A program made the translations under genes and the position numbers. From Spirochaetaceae bacterium (GTDB taxonomy: Bacteria > Spirochaetota > Spirochaetia > Treponematales > Rectinemataceae), in NCBI GenBank assembly GCA_025356015.1, contig JANXYO010000010.1, positions 1 to 64,000 of the forward strand: a stretch of DNA of 64,000 nt, given 5' to 3'. This document shows positions 1 to 8,567 of this stretch, in pieces. Within the stretch, counting starts at the first letter, position 1; each line of letters starts with the position of its first letter. Under the pieces are notes generated by a model. It was not told the DNA's origin. It saw only the letters and a list, made by a program, of their open reading frames with translations, and made no database searches.

Positions 1-295
1 CGAGGGCGGGATCGAGGAGGATGATCGGTAGGGGGTGCTCGGGCCCGGGCATGAAGAATCCGCGAAGCTCGGGCCAGCGCTGCAGGTCCACGAGGGCCGC
101 GTCGTAGCGCTCTCCGAGGGAGGGATCGGGCGCGGGGCGCCTTCCGAGCCGAGCGCCCTGGTCCTTCGCCGCCCATCGTGCGCCGGAGGAAGGAAGGATC
201 CCCAGGCCGGCGTCGCGGAAGGCCTCCTCGAGCTTCGCCCTTTCCACGGGATCCGAGAGCTCGAGCAGGACAGAGAAGGGCCCCTGTTTATCCAT
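1..295 (-). CDS. Partial protein, N-terminal part only, receiver-like
   Basis: The minus strand is open from an ATG at 293-295 to the window edge, giving 98 codons with no stop, so the gene continues outside the window. The peptide begins MDKQGPFSVLLELSDP and later has a stretch shaped like hydrophobic strand, acidic residue, loop, Pro-rich end (YDAALVDLQRW to LPIILLDPAL). That loosely resembles a response-regulator receiver fold, but I see no convincing phospho-acceptor context, so function is unassigned. No clear ribosome-binding site precedes the ATG. Codon use matches the neighbours (strong third-position GC), which supports this strand over the opposite reading. Confidence 0.5.
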   Translation of the reverse strand, partial: MDKQGPFSVLLELSDPVERAKLEEAFRDAGLGILPSSGARWAAKDQGARLGRRPAPDPSLGERYDAALVDLQRWPELRGFFMPGPEHPLPIILLDPAL

Positions 296-352
296 GAATT
301 CTAGTGTGGACGTAACCGCACCCGAATCAAGCCCTCGGGCGAAATCCTTCCC

Positions 353-381
353 TCAACAAGCCGCCCGGGGAGGTGTATAAT
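353..381 (+). promoter_or_regulatory. Sigma-70-type promoter of the desaturase gene
   Basis: TCAACA at 353-358, a 17-bp spacer, then a perfect TATAAT at 376-381. The start codon lies at 428 behind a GGAGG site, leaving a leader of about 40 nt. Confidence 0.55.
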
Positions 382-427
382 CAAGATTCCGGGATAAGCC
401 GACCAATATCAGGCAGTGGAGGTTGCC

Positions 428-1435
428 ATGGAGAAACCAGATTGGCTTGTAGCCATGAAGCGCTACGAGAAGATCAGCAACAGCAGATCGGTGCGTGAGC
501 TCCTCAATTCCCTTCTTCCCTATTTCGCCCTGTTCGCAGCTATGTACGGTGCGATCCTGCTTCGACTGCCCTATGTTGTCGTCCTGCTCATGTCCATCCC
601 GGCCGCGGGCTTTCTGGTCCGCATATTCATCATCCTTCACGACTGCGGCCACTATTCCTTCTCGAATGACTCAAGAATAAATGCCATCTTCGGGTATATA
701 TGCGGAGTGCTCACCTTCAATTCCTTCCCCGATTTCCGGCGATCGCACGCGATCCACCACGCGACGGTCGGGAATCTGGACAAGCGCGGCATTGGAGATG
801 TCTGGACGATGACGGTCTCGGAATACCAGGCCTCGAGCCGGCCCCATCGCGCCCTCTACCGTTTCATCAGGAATCCCGTTGTCCTTTTCCTTGTGCTTGC
901 TCCCCTGGATTTCATCGTTCTCGCCCGCTTCTGGCACTCGTACTCGAGGAAATCCGACATCATCGGCACCATGGCCACCAACCTGGCCATAGCCGCAATT
1001 GTCGTGATCGCGACCCTCACCATGGGGATCGGGCCCTATCTTGCCATCCAGCTGCCTATCATGTACTTCGCCGGCGTCGTCGGCGTGTGGCTCTTCTTCA
1101 TCCAGCACCAGTTCCCTGGCGTCTACTGGGTTTGCGACTCCGAGTGGAACCAGATCAAGGCATCTCTCCTAGGAAGCTCGTTCTACGACCGGCCCTCCCT
1201 GCTGCGCTGGTTCTCGGGCAACATCGGCTTCCACCACGTGCACCACCTGAATCCCCGCATTCCCAACTACATGCTCAAGGAATGCGCACAGAGCGTAAGG
1301 GAGACCCAGGTTGTGAAGCCGATCACCCTCAGGATGGGGTTCAAGTCCCTGCGCCTCCACCTCTACGACGAGGAACTCGGCACTCTCATCGGCTTCAGGG
1401 AGGCGCGGAGAAAGCTCAAGCCCGGCCGGCCATAG
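428..1435 (+). CDS. Membrane fatty acid desaturase
   Basis: Integral-membrane di-iron desaturase of 335 aa that would insert a double bond into acyl chains of membrane lipids using O2. All three histidine boxes are present: HDCGH at residues 71-75, HAIHH at 107-111 and HHVHH at 269-273. The QHQFPGVYW motif after the fourth membrane stretch is typical of acyl-lipid (omega-6/DesA-like) desaturases. Hydrophobic segments lie near residues 30-70, 150-170 and 180-225. I start at the ATG at 428, 5 nt after GGAGG (418-422), rather than the in-frame GTG at 416. An O2-dependent enzyme is notable beside an oxygen-sensitive hydrogenase operon elsewhere in the window. Exact regiospecificity cannot be read from sequence. 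Confidence 0.9.
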   Translation: MEKPDWLVAMKRYEKISNSRSVRELLNSLLPYFALFAAMYGAILLRLPYVVVLLMSIPAAGFLVRIFIILHDCGHYSFSNDSRINAIFGYICGVLTFNSFPDFRRSHAIHHATVGNLDKRGIGDVWTMTVSEYQASSRPHRALYRFIRNPVVLFLVLAPLDFIVLARFWHSYSRKSDIIGTMATNLAIAAIVVIATLTMGIGPYLAIQLPIMYFAGVVGVWLFFIQHQFPGVYWVCDSEWNQIKASLLGSSFYDRPSLLRWFSGNIGFHHVHHLNPRIPNYMLKECAQSVRETQVVKPITLRMGFKSLRLHLYDEELGTLIGFREARRKLKPGRP

Positions 1436-1457
1436 CCGCGGCCGGACTAAGATCGCC

Positions 1458-3320
1458 CTACCGGATCGCGCCCACGCGCGAGGGCGGCCAGATGCGGAAC
1501 AGGGCATAGCCCTCGATGTATTTCCTCTCGAGGGCGAAGGGAGCGAGTGAGGAGGCATACACGATCGAAACGGGGTCGCCCGGGTCGAGGGACCGCGGCG
1601 ACTGGGCTGTCGTGAAACGAAAGTCCAGGGAATTGTAGCGATTGTCGCCCATGGCGAAGTATTCCTGGGGCCCGAGGAATGAGCCACCCTCGGGGAACTC
1701 GGGAAAGTTCCGCGCGTCATAGAAGTAATTTAGGTAGATGAACAGTTCCTGGGCATCCTTGAGGAGGCTCATCCTCACAGGATCGGAGCCGAAGGAGGCC
1801 ACCGGGCTTCCCTCCCCTATCAGGCTGAGGTCCCTGTCGATCCGGGCGAGGGTATTCCCCTTTATGAAGAGGCTCAGGACCGCCGATCCCCGTCGGTACG
1901 CGTTCCCCTCCCCGGTCGACCAGCCCGCTGCGTAGTCCCTGAGAGACTGCCTGAGCTGGGCCGAATGGCCCAGGGCAAGGGAGGCCGAGAGATCCTCGGC
2001 GCTCGCCCCGCGGCGCGCGAAGGCGTTGAGCGATCCGCTACCCCCTGCGTCCCTGATGTACTCGTCCCGGATCGTGGCAATGTCCGAGCGCGCCACGGGG
2101 AGCTCACGCTTCTCGTAGGAGGCCATGAGGGGACCGAGGAGGGCGAGGCGCCTGTCGATCGACGCGCCAAGCTCACGGTTGGCCTTGGCCAGGGCCGCCG
2201 GATCTGCGGCTGTCTTTCGCTCGTCCCAGGCGCCCAGGGTGGAGCGCATCTTCTCGTCTATGGGCAGGGCCGCTATCCTGGCGCGAATCCCGTTGTCCTC
2301 TTTCCAGAGATCTGTCCTCGACCAGACGCGGTCAGCCTCGAGGCGGGAGAATCCGACGGCGTCCCTTGTCCTGCCATAGAGCACATCATCGACCATCATA
2401 AGCTTCTCGCCCGGGAGGCCGACAATCCGCTTGACGAGGGGATCGGCCTTGGGACTTCCGTCCGGAAGGGTATCGAGGTTGACGCCCGTGAAGGTGATCA
2501 TCGAGACGACCTGGGCCAGGTACTTCTTCGGGTCGACCCTGTGGTTCTCGGGGTAACGGGGATTTGCGATGGTCACCACGTCACCCCTATGGGGCAGGCG
2601 CGCGAAGGGCAGGCGCCATTCGGTTAGGGGTATGCGGGGGCCAGTGATGATCTTGGCCGTGAAGGGCCTATCCCCTGTAAGGAAGGTCGGGACCATGGAC
2701 TCGGAGGGAACGACATAGAGCTGGAAGACGAAGATGTTGACCAGGACGACCAGGATCACGGCGTAGGCAAGGGCATCGACCCACTCGATCACGGAGCCGA
2801 GGAAACCCTTCTTCTTGGCTGCCCTCCTCTTCCGGCGAAGGGCCGGATCCTTCAGCTCTTCCTCGGTGATGAGGCCGAGGGCGGCATGGATCCTGGGCCT
2901 TCCCGCGATGAGGAAGAGGACGAGGCCGGCGGCCAGGGGTATCAGACTGAGGAGGAAGCGGTAGATGGTTCCGCCTTCTCTGATTAGTCCGGCGTTGGAC
3001 CAGTCGATCCTCGGCAGAGCCGACGAGACATAGTGAAGGATGAGGGAGTAGCCCAGGAATTTCTTGAACAGGGGGAAGGTCTCCACCTGCCCCTTTGTGT
3101 AGATATTCCGCAGGAATGCCAGGCCGGCGAGCGGAAGTCCGAAACTCGCCAGGAGGAAGAACGCGAAATAGCCGGTGAACCGTGGGCAGGCTCCTAAGAT
3201 GGCCGATATCGGCATCGAAGCCATCCAGACATATGCCGGGACCAGGGGTAGCCGCGCTTCTGCGCCGGTGGCGGCCACCTTGCCCGATTTCCTCTCGGGG
3301 CGTGCGTTTTTGCTTTTCAT
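1458..3320 (-). CDS. lepB: Signal peptidase I, unusually large
   Basis: Membrane serine protease that removes signal peptides from exported proteins. At 620 aa it is about twice the usual length. Residues 30-140 carry three or four extra membrane segments. Another segment at about 183-203 leads into the catalytic box PSESM, with Ser208 the likely nucleophile. Lys297 in VKRIVGLPGE is the likely general base, and the family box MGDNRYNS lies at 557-564. About 250 residues are inserted between the Lys box and MGDN box, where small enzymes have only a short loop. The gene converges on the desaturase (22 bp apart). No ribosome-binding site is visible; a promoter-like pair ends 8 nt before the ATG, suggesting a leaderless transcript. 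Confidence 0.92.
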   Translation of the reverse strand: MKSKNARPERKSGKVAATGAEARLPLVPAYVWMASMPISAILGACPRFTGYFAFFLLASFGLPLAGLAFLRNIYTKGQVETFPLFKKFLGYSLILHYVSSALPRIDWSNAGLIREGGTIYRFLLSLIPLAAGLVLFLIAGRPRIHAALGLITEEELKDPALRRKRRAAKKKGFLGSVIEWVDALAYAVILVVLVNIFVFQLYVVPSESMVPTFLTGDRPFTAKIITGPRIPLTEWRLPFARLPHRGDVVTIANPRYPENHRVDPKKYLAQVVSMITFTGVNLDTLPDGSPKADPLVKRIVGLPGEKLMMVDDVLYGRTRDAVGFSRLEADRVWSRTDLWKEDNGIRARIAALPIDEKMRSTLGAWDERKTAADPAALAKANRELGASIDRRLALLGPLMASYEKRELPVARSDIATIRDEYIRDAGGSGSLNAFARRGASAEDLSASLALGHSAQLRQSLRDYAAGWSTGEGNAYRRGSAVLSLFIKGNTLARIDRDLSLIGEGSPVASFGSDPVRMSLLKDAQELFIYLNYFYDARNFPEFPEGGSFLGPQEYFAMGDNRYNSLDFRFTTAQSPRSLDPGDPVSIVYASSLAPFALERKYIEGYALFRIWPPSRVGAIR

Positions 3321-3328
3321 GGAAGCAC

Positions 3329-3358
3329 AATATCGGGGCTTTAACCCTGAAGGGTCAA
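3329..3358 (-). promoter_or_regulatory. Promoter of lepB with the -10 next to the start codon
   Basis: On the minus strand TTGACC (3353-3358), 18-bp spacer, GATATT (3329-3334), then 8 nt to the ATG. Transcription would begin at or just before the start codon. Confidence 0.5.
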
Positions 3359-3367
3359 GGGGCCAAA

Positions 3368-4285
3368 TCAGACCGTATAGGTCCTGCCCTCCCGCGCCAT
3401 CTCGATCTCGAGGGCGGTCTTCCCGCGAACCTTCTCCTGGTAGAACATCTCGAGCTCCTGCAGTTCGGTGTCCGTCCGGTTGGGATCGTGGTGGAACATC
3501 ACGAGGCGCTTGGCGCGGGACTTGTGGCCGACGTTGATCGCGTACTCGTAGGAGGAATGGCCCCAGCCGATCTTGCTTGGGTTGTATTCCCTGGCTGTGT
3601 ACTGGGAATCGTGTATGAGGAGGTCGGCGCCGCGGCAGAAATGGAGCAGCTTCTCGTTCTCCTCCGCCGCCGCTTCCGCGCCTTCCCTCGCCGCGTCCTC
3701 ATCGTAACTTGGATCGGCGGGGTCGGTGGGAAAGACATTGCTGAACGGTTCATTGTCATAGGCGGTGACAATCGACTTGCCCTGGTACTCGATCCGGTAG
3801 CCTAGGCAGAGGATCGGATGGTTCAGGTACTTCGTGGTCACGAAGATCCCGTCGCCGAGATCGATGGTGGTTTCCTTGATCTGCTCGTACTCGAACTTGG
3901 CGGCGAGCTCCTCCTGGCGGACGGGCCAGTAGCGGTAGGAAAGCTGGGATCCCATCACCTTCTCGAGGGTGTCGTCCTCGTAGCTTATCGGCCCCCGGAT
4001 CCGCAACTTGGTGCCGGGCACGTAGATGGGCGTGAACATGGGGAAACCCATGATGTGGTCCCAGTGGGTATGGGTGATCAGGAGGTCGGCGACAATGGGA
4101 CCCTTCCTGATGTCCTCCTTCATGAGCTTGTCGCCGAGCTGCCTCACCCCGGAGCCCGCGTCGATGATGATGAGCCTGTCGTCGCAGCGCACCTCGAGGC
4201 AGGATGTGTTTCCTCCGAAGATCACTGTATCGGGCCCGGGAGTGGGCATGGAGCCGCGGTCTCCCCAGATCTTGAGAGTGAACAT
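3368..4285 (-). CDS. MBL-fold metal-dependent hydrolase
   Basis: A 305-aa metallo-beta-lactamase-fold hydrolase, predicted cytoplasmic since no signal peptide is seen. The zinc signature THTHWDH lies at residues 71-77. Further likely metal ligands follow in LNHPILCLGY, in HDSQY and in the FHHDP motif near the end. Its length and the late HDSQYT/GHSS motifs fit the group that includes RNase Z-like and PhnP-like phosphodiesterases, but the substrate cannot be named. It is the last gene of a four-gene operon: its GGAGG ribosome-binding site overlaps the final codons of the HDOD gene and the two genes are only 6 nt apart, so translation is probably coupled. Pairing with an HDOD protein hints at signalling or nucleotide turnover (inference). 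Confidence 0.85.
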   Translation of the reverse strand: MFTLKIWGDRGSMPTPGPDTVIFGGNTSCLEVRCDDRLIIIDAGSGVRQLGDKLMKEDIRKGPIVADLLITHTHWDHIMGFPMFTPIYVPGTKLRIRGPISYEDDTLEKVMGSQLSYRYWPVRQEELAAKFEYEQIKETTIDLGDGIFVTTKYLNHPILCLGYRIEYQGKSIVTAYDNEPFSNVFPTDPADPSYDEDAAREGAEAAAEENEKLLHFCRGADLLIHDSQYTAREYNPSKIGWGHSSYEYAINVGHKSRAKRLVMFHHDPNRTDTELQELEMFYQEKVRGKTALEIEMAREGRTYTV

Positions 4286-4291
4286 CTTGAG

Positions 4292-5158
4292 TCAGCCTCC
4301 GATTTTCAGGAAGACCTTGGCCTTTTCGATTTCCGCGTTGACGGGATCCTCGATCTCGATGAGCAGGGATTTGTCTATGCCCAGAAGGTCGTATACTTCG
4401 GGATCGATCTTCCCCGGGTAGAGATTGCCAGAGAAGCCAATGCCCTCGCGGTTGGCAAAGTAGTTGGCGACAGCCACGGTGCGCAGCACATCGGCATGCT
4501 CCCCCGAATAGCCGGCGAGATTGTGGTGCCAGGCGGCGGTGTCGGCGATCGCTCCCGAGAGCTTCCATAGTTCCGCGACAATGCGGCCCGCCTCGCAGTG
4601 GTCTATTCCGAGGGTCTTGCCTTCGGCCTCGAAGAGGGATATCCGCTCCCGGTCGGCAACCGACATGGTCCTGACGTAGTCCTCCGCAAGGGCGTTGTTC
4701 AGGGGGATCTTGCCTATGTCATGAAGGAGTCCCGAGGCGAAGTATTCCTCGAGCGACTTCGCGTCGATGCCGCGGCGCTTCGCTATGATCTTGGCGGTTA
4801 CTCCGACGCAGAGGGAATGCCGCCAGAAGCCCTCCATGTTGAGGGCCCTGAAATCGCTCTTGTTGGCGACCCGCTCTAGGATGGCCGTGCTGAGGGCGAG
4901 ATTCTTGACGGTGTTTATCCCGAGCATGATGATTGCCCTGACGAGGCTCGTCACCTGGGTTCCCAGGCCGTAGTACGCCGAGTTGATCAGCTTGAGGACC
5001 TTTCCCATGAGCACGGGATCGAGCTGGATCACCCTGTCGAGGTCGATGGGGCTGGTCTTGGGGTTGTTGCAGACCTCGAGGACCTTCGACACGGTCGTGG
5101 GCAGGCTGGGCATCCCGCCGACATACTCCCGCAGCCGAGCGGCATTATCCTTTGCCAT
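4292..5158 (-). CDS. HDOD-domain protein
   Basis: A 288-aa protein consisting almost entirely of one HDOD domain (HD-related output domain), a family linked to bacterial signalling but usually lacking full phosphohydrolase chemistry. Visible landmarks are the opening LREYVGGMPSLPTTVSKVLE, the helix LINSAYYGL, the segment GLLHDIGKI near residue 145 which does keep an HD pair, and AAWHHNLAGY near 200. Such proteins often sit beside or downstream of sensory modules. The start ATG has GGGAGAAAG about 5 nt upstream and overlaps the end of the TPR gene by 14 nt, so the three genes form a translationally coupled series. Ligand and partner are unknown. Confidence 0.88.
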   Translation of the reverse strand: MAKDNAARLREYVGGMPSLPTTVSKVLEVCNNPKTSPIDLDRVIQLDPVLMGKVLKLINSAYYGLGTQVTSLVRAIIMLGINTVKNLALSTAILERVANKSDFRALNMEGFWRHSLCVGVTAKIIAKRRGIDAKSLEEYFASGLLHDIGKIPLNNALAEDYVRTMSVADRERISLFEAEGKTLGIDHCEAGRIVAELWKLSGAIADTAAWHHNLAGYSGEHADVLRTVAVANYFANREGIGFSGNLYPGKIDPEVYDLLGIDKSLLIEIEDPVNAEIEKAKVFLKIGG

Positions 5159-8100
5159 GTTCTTTCTCCCGCCGCATCGTCTCGATGAACTTCGCGAGCC
5201 TCGGGGACACCGGCATGCCCGCTATCTCCGTCGGCATTCCATCGGGCCCTGCTTTAAAGACCTGGGGGACGGACCCGGTGTCTGCCAGGCTTGGCACGGC
5301 AGGAGGGGGACTGCGCCTATCGCCCTGGCGGCGTTCGGTCTCGAATCGGCGCTCCTCGGCGACGCGGCGCTCGGCCGACCTTCGATCCTCGGGCGAACGT
5401 CTCTGGTTGGCCTCCCGTCTCTCGCTGCCGGAACGGCGGGAACCTTGCAGACGCCGCGGATCCTCAGGCCTGCTCGCCGCAATGGCGCGCTGCCTCTCCC
5501 CCTGTGCAAGAAGGCCGATGGGCCGGTGCTCCGCTATGGACACCGGGCTCCCGTGCTCGGCCGCCTCCTTGATGCGCTTGATCAGGCCGTCGAGCTTTTC
5601 CCCGAGACCGGAGAGTGCGAACTCCTCCCGCTTTTCGGCCGGAAGCTCCTTTGAAAGGCCCTTCAGGTATTCGAAGAGATTAGCCGCAGCCTCGCCGATG
5701 ACCGGAAGCTCGGGCTCGGGAGGCTTGGCGGCAGGGGCCGCGCCGGGGGCCGCTTTGGCCTCGGGGGCGGGAGCCGCAGGCTCTCCGTAATCGGCGGCCT
5801 TCCCTCGATCCCGACCGGGGCTCTGCTCCTGGCGAGGAATCGGCCCCTGGGCCGGCTCGCCAGTTTCTGGCCCTGGGACTTCCTCCTGAGCGGATTCCGG
5901 AGGCCCTGCCTCGGCCTGGCCCTCGGGGAAATCCGGCTGTAATTCCCCAAGCTCGATCTCTTCCCCCGCAAGCTCCTCGAAATCATCGCTAGACTCGTCT
6001 TCGGACTCGGCTTCGCCGAAGCTCGGCTCCTCGATGTATTCAGGGTACTCCTCGGCCGTGGCCTCGGAGCCCGGGCCCTCGTCGCCGAGCAATTCCTGGG
6101 CCTCGTGGACTCCTGGCTCGAGTGCGGACAGGGCCTCCTCGGCCGAAAGACCTGGCACCTCACCTTCGGACAGCCCGTAGTCCGCTTCGGGAGCGGGCTG
6201 GGAGGCGGGATGCCGGGGTGGGGGGTAGGGCTCCCTCTCCCCAAGCCCCGAGGGAGGAGCTACAGGTGCCACGGCCTGAGGCGCCCGGACCTGAGGCGCA
6301 GGAGCCTGGGCCTGAGGCGCAGGAGCCTGGGCCTGAGGCTCAGGAGCTTGGACCTGGGGAGCTGGAGCCTGAGCCTGCGGAGCCTGTGGGCCAGAGGCAG
6401 GGCTTGGCGGGAAGCTGGGCTGAGGCGCCTGGGCTGACGGGCCCTGATAGGGCGGGGCTGGAGGTGGAGGTGGTGGATATGGCAAAGGGGCGAATTGCTG
6501 TTCCTCGCGCTTGAGCGATACGAGGGGCGGCTGATATGGGGGGTATTGGGGAGGCTCGGGATAGTTGCGGGGAGCCTCGCTCGGATACTGGGCTCGCTCG
6601 GGGCTTTGCCTCTGGCCTCGTTCCGCCGCTGCCTCGGGAAGGTAATCGGGAAGCTCGCGCCCCGGACCGGAGGGAGCTTCGGGAGGGCTGGGCCTGCCCG
6701 CCTCCCTTCTGTCCCCATCGTCGACGAGGGCGTTCAGGCCGCGCCTCCCGAGATCCTCGGGCTGCGCGTCAAGCAGTTCGGCATCATCATCGAAGGAGGG
6801 CTCCCCGATCTCGTCCAGGGGCTCGGCCTCGAAGTCCTCCTCGCGCTCGTCGAGGAAGAGGATCTCCTCTTCCTCGGCGATCGCGATGGGCTCAGGTGCA
6901 TCCATGCTCGCGAAGGGCATGAGGGGAGCCGAGAGGTCCTCGGGCCTCTCCTGGGCCTCGCTGCCCTCCTCCTTTTTTGGCCGCTTGGCGGCGAGGTCGG
7001 AGCGGAGGACGCGGAGGTTCTTGTCCCAGGAATCACGGACACCGGCTGAGTAGTTCCTGACCGCCCCCTCGAGGACACCTATGCTCGCGAGAAGGGCATC
7101 GGGGTCGTCAGCCCCGGCCACGCCGCCAAGGGTCACCAGCCTCTCGGCTGCGGCAACGGCCTTGCCCTTCTCGCCGAGCACGCTGTAGGCGGCAGAGAGC
7201 TCGAGCTGGATGGCAGGGTCGTTGGGGGCCTCGCGCTCAAGCTCCACAAGGGTGGCCCTCGCACCCTCCCAGTCACCCTTGCGCGACCGGGCCTTCGAAA
7301 GCTCGAAGCGCGCCCGGAGATCCTCGGGGCGCTTGCGAAGGTACTCGGTGAGCTCGCTTTCGGCGCGAGCGTAGTCACCGCGGTCGGCAGCGAGCCTCGC
7401 GAGCTCGATGCGGAAGCCCACCTCCTTCGGGTCGAGGCGCAGGATCTTCTCGTAGACCTTGCGGGCGGTTTCGGAATCGCCCAACTTCTCCGAGGCCACT
7501 GCGTAGGGCTTGAGGGCGCGCAGGTCATCGGGACTCTTGCCCAGGATGTACTCGAGCGTCTCCTTCGCCTCCCTGTGCCTCCCTAGGTTCGCGTAGAGGC
7601 CGGCAAGGTGGATCCGAAGATCCTCGTTGTCGGGCATGACCTCGACGAGCTTCGATATCTCGATGAGGGCCGCGTCGAAGCGCCCGGCCTTCTCGAGGAC
7701 CTGTTCGATGTTGAGGGCCGCCTTTATGAAGTTCGGGTCGGCCTCGAGCGCCTGGCGGAACCATTTGAGGGCATCGTCGATCTTGCCCTCCTCCGCGTGG
7801 ACCAGACCTATGTCATTGCGCGCCTGGGCGTTGAGGGGGTCAATGGCGAGGACCTGGGTGAAGATGTCGAGGGCCCGCTTGTGGTTGCCGGTGTGCATGA
7901 GGGCGAGTCCGTACTTGTCCATCGCCTCGACCCAGCCCGGCCTGGCCTTGACCGCGAGCTCGTATTCCTTGAGGGCCTCGGCGTGCTTCCCAAGCGAGCT
8001 GTAGGCGTATCCCAGGTTGTAGTGGAAGGATGGGTAGTTCGGGTCGACCTGGAGCCCCTTCCAGAAGACCCGGACCGCCTTGTCGGGATCGCCCATCGCG

Positions 8101-8567
8101 CGATAGACGGCCCCGAGGTTGTTGTAGGCGAGGACGTGCTCGGGATCGAGCTCTATCGCCTTCGCATACGCCATCTCGGCCCCGCTCAGGTCCCCGAGCT
8201 GTCTGTGGGCGTTCCCGAGGGTGAAGCGCACCTCGGCGTTCTCCGGTGCGCCTGCCTGCGCGCGCTCGAGGGCCGTGATCGCGTCGGTGGGCTTCCCGAG
8301 GCGGAGGTAGGCCGCCCCCGCGTTGAGGAGGGCGTCGACGTGCGCGGGCTGCCTGGCGAGGACGCTCGTGAAGGCCGAGAGGGCGTCCGAGGCCCTGTCG
8401 GTCCTGAGGTAGACGGTTCCAAGCAGGATGCGGGCCTCGTCCGATTCGGGCCGCTCCATGAGGTAGGCTCTCGCATATTTCTCCGCGCTCTCGAAATCGC
8501 GGAGCTTGAGGGCGGCCTGGGCCCTGCCAAGGGTTGGCACGATGGTCTTGGCTTTCGTCGGTGTCAT
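5145..8567 (-). CDS. Giant TPR protein with Pro/Ala/Gln-rich and acidic linker
   Basis: A 1140-aa protein with no signal peptide or membrane segment. Residues 1 to about 500 form a long run of tetratricopeptide repeats, with units such as ALNAGAAYLRLGKPTDAI and AYNNLGAVYRAMGDPDKAV, suited to protein scaffolding. From about 540 to 970 the chain is low-complexity: acidic patches, then Pro-rich stretches and repeats of the kind APAPQAQ. A short helical region follows (FEYLKGLSKELPAEKREEF), then an Arg-rich segment and a conserved-looking end, GMPVSPRLAKFIETMRREK. It begins inside the stop codon of the LamG gene (4-nt ATGA overlap) and runs 14 nt into the HDOD gene. A role as operon scaffold is an inference. 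Confidence 0.88.
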   Translation of the reverse strand: MTPTKAKTIVPTLGRAQAALKLRDFESAEKYARAYLMERPESDEARILLGTVYLRTDRASDALSAFTSVLARQPAHVDALLNAGAAYLRLGKPTDAITALERAQAGAPENAEVRFTLGNAHRQLGDLSGAEMAYAKAIELDPEHVLAYNNLGAVYRAMGDPDKAVRVFWKGLQVDPNYPSFHYNLGYAYSSLGKHAEALKEYELAVKARPGWVEAMDKYGLALMHTGNHKRALDIFTQVLAIDPLNAQARNDIGLVHAEEGKIDDALKWFRQALEADPNFIKAALNIEQVLEKAGRFDAALIEISKLVEVMPDNEDLRIHLAGLYANLGRHREAKETLEYILGKSPDDLRALKPYAVASEKLGDSETARKVYEKILRLDPKEVGFRIELARLAADRGDYARAESELTEYLRKRPEDLRARFELSKARSRKGDWEGARATLVELEREAPNDPAIQLELSAAYSVLGEKGKAVAAAERLVTLGGVAGADDPDALLASIGVLEGAVRNYSAGVRDSWDKNLRVLRSDLAAKRPKKEEGSEAQERPEDLSAPLMPFASMDAPEPIAIAEEEEILFLDEREEDFEAEPLDEIGEPSFDDDAELLDAQPEDLGRRGLNALVDDGDRREAGRPSPPEAPSGPGRELPDYLPEAAAERGQRQSPERAQYPSEAPRNYPEPPQYPPYQPPLVSLKREEQQFAPLPYPPPPPPAPPYQGPSAQAPQPSFPPSPASGPQAPQAQAPAPQVQAPEPQAQAPAPQAQAPAPQVRAPQAVAPVAPPSGLGEREPYPPPRHPASQPAPEADYGLSEGEVPGLSAEEALSALEPGVHEAQELLGDEGPGSEATAEEYPEYIEEPSFGEAESEDESSDDFEELAGEEIELGELQPDFPEGQAEAGPPESAQEEVPGPETGEPAQGPIPRQEQSPGRDRGKAADYGEPAAPAPEAKAAPGAAPAAKPPEPELPVIGEAAANLFEYLKGLSKELPAEKREEFALSGLGEKLDGLIKRIKEAAEHGSPVSIAEHRPIGLLAQGERQRAIAASRPEDPRRLQGSRRSGSERREANQRRSPEDRRSAERRVAEERRFETERRQGDRRSPPPAVPSLADTGSVPQVFKAGPDGMPTEIAGMPVSPRLAKFIETMRREKEHGKG
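6270..6400 (-). repeat. Short tandem repeats encoding Pro/Ala/Gln units
   Basis: Degenerate units of about 12 and 24 bp (core GGAGCCTGGGCCTGAGGC on the plus strand) repeat inside the TPR gene. They encode alternating QAPAPQ and QAPEPQ. Such in-frame repeats can change length by replication slippage without breaking the reading frame. Confidence 0.75.
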
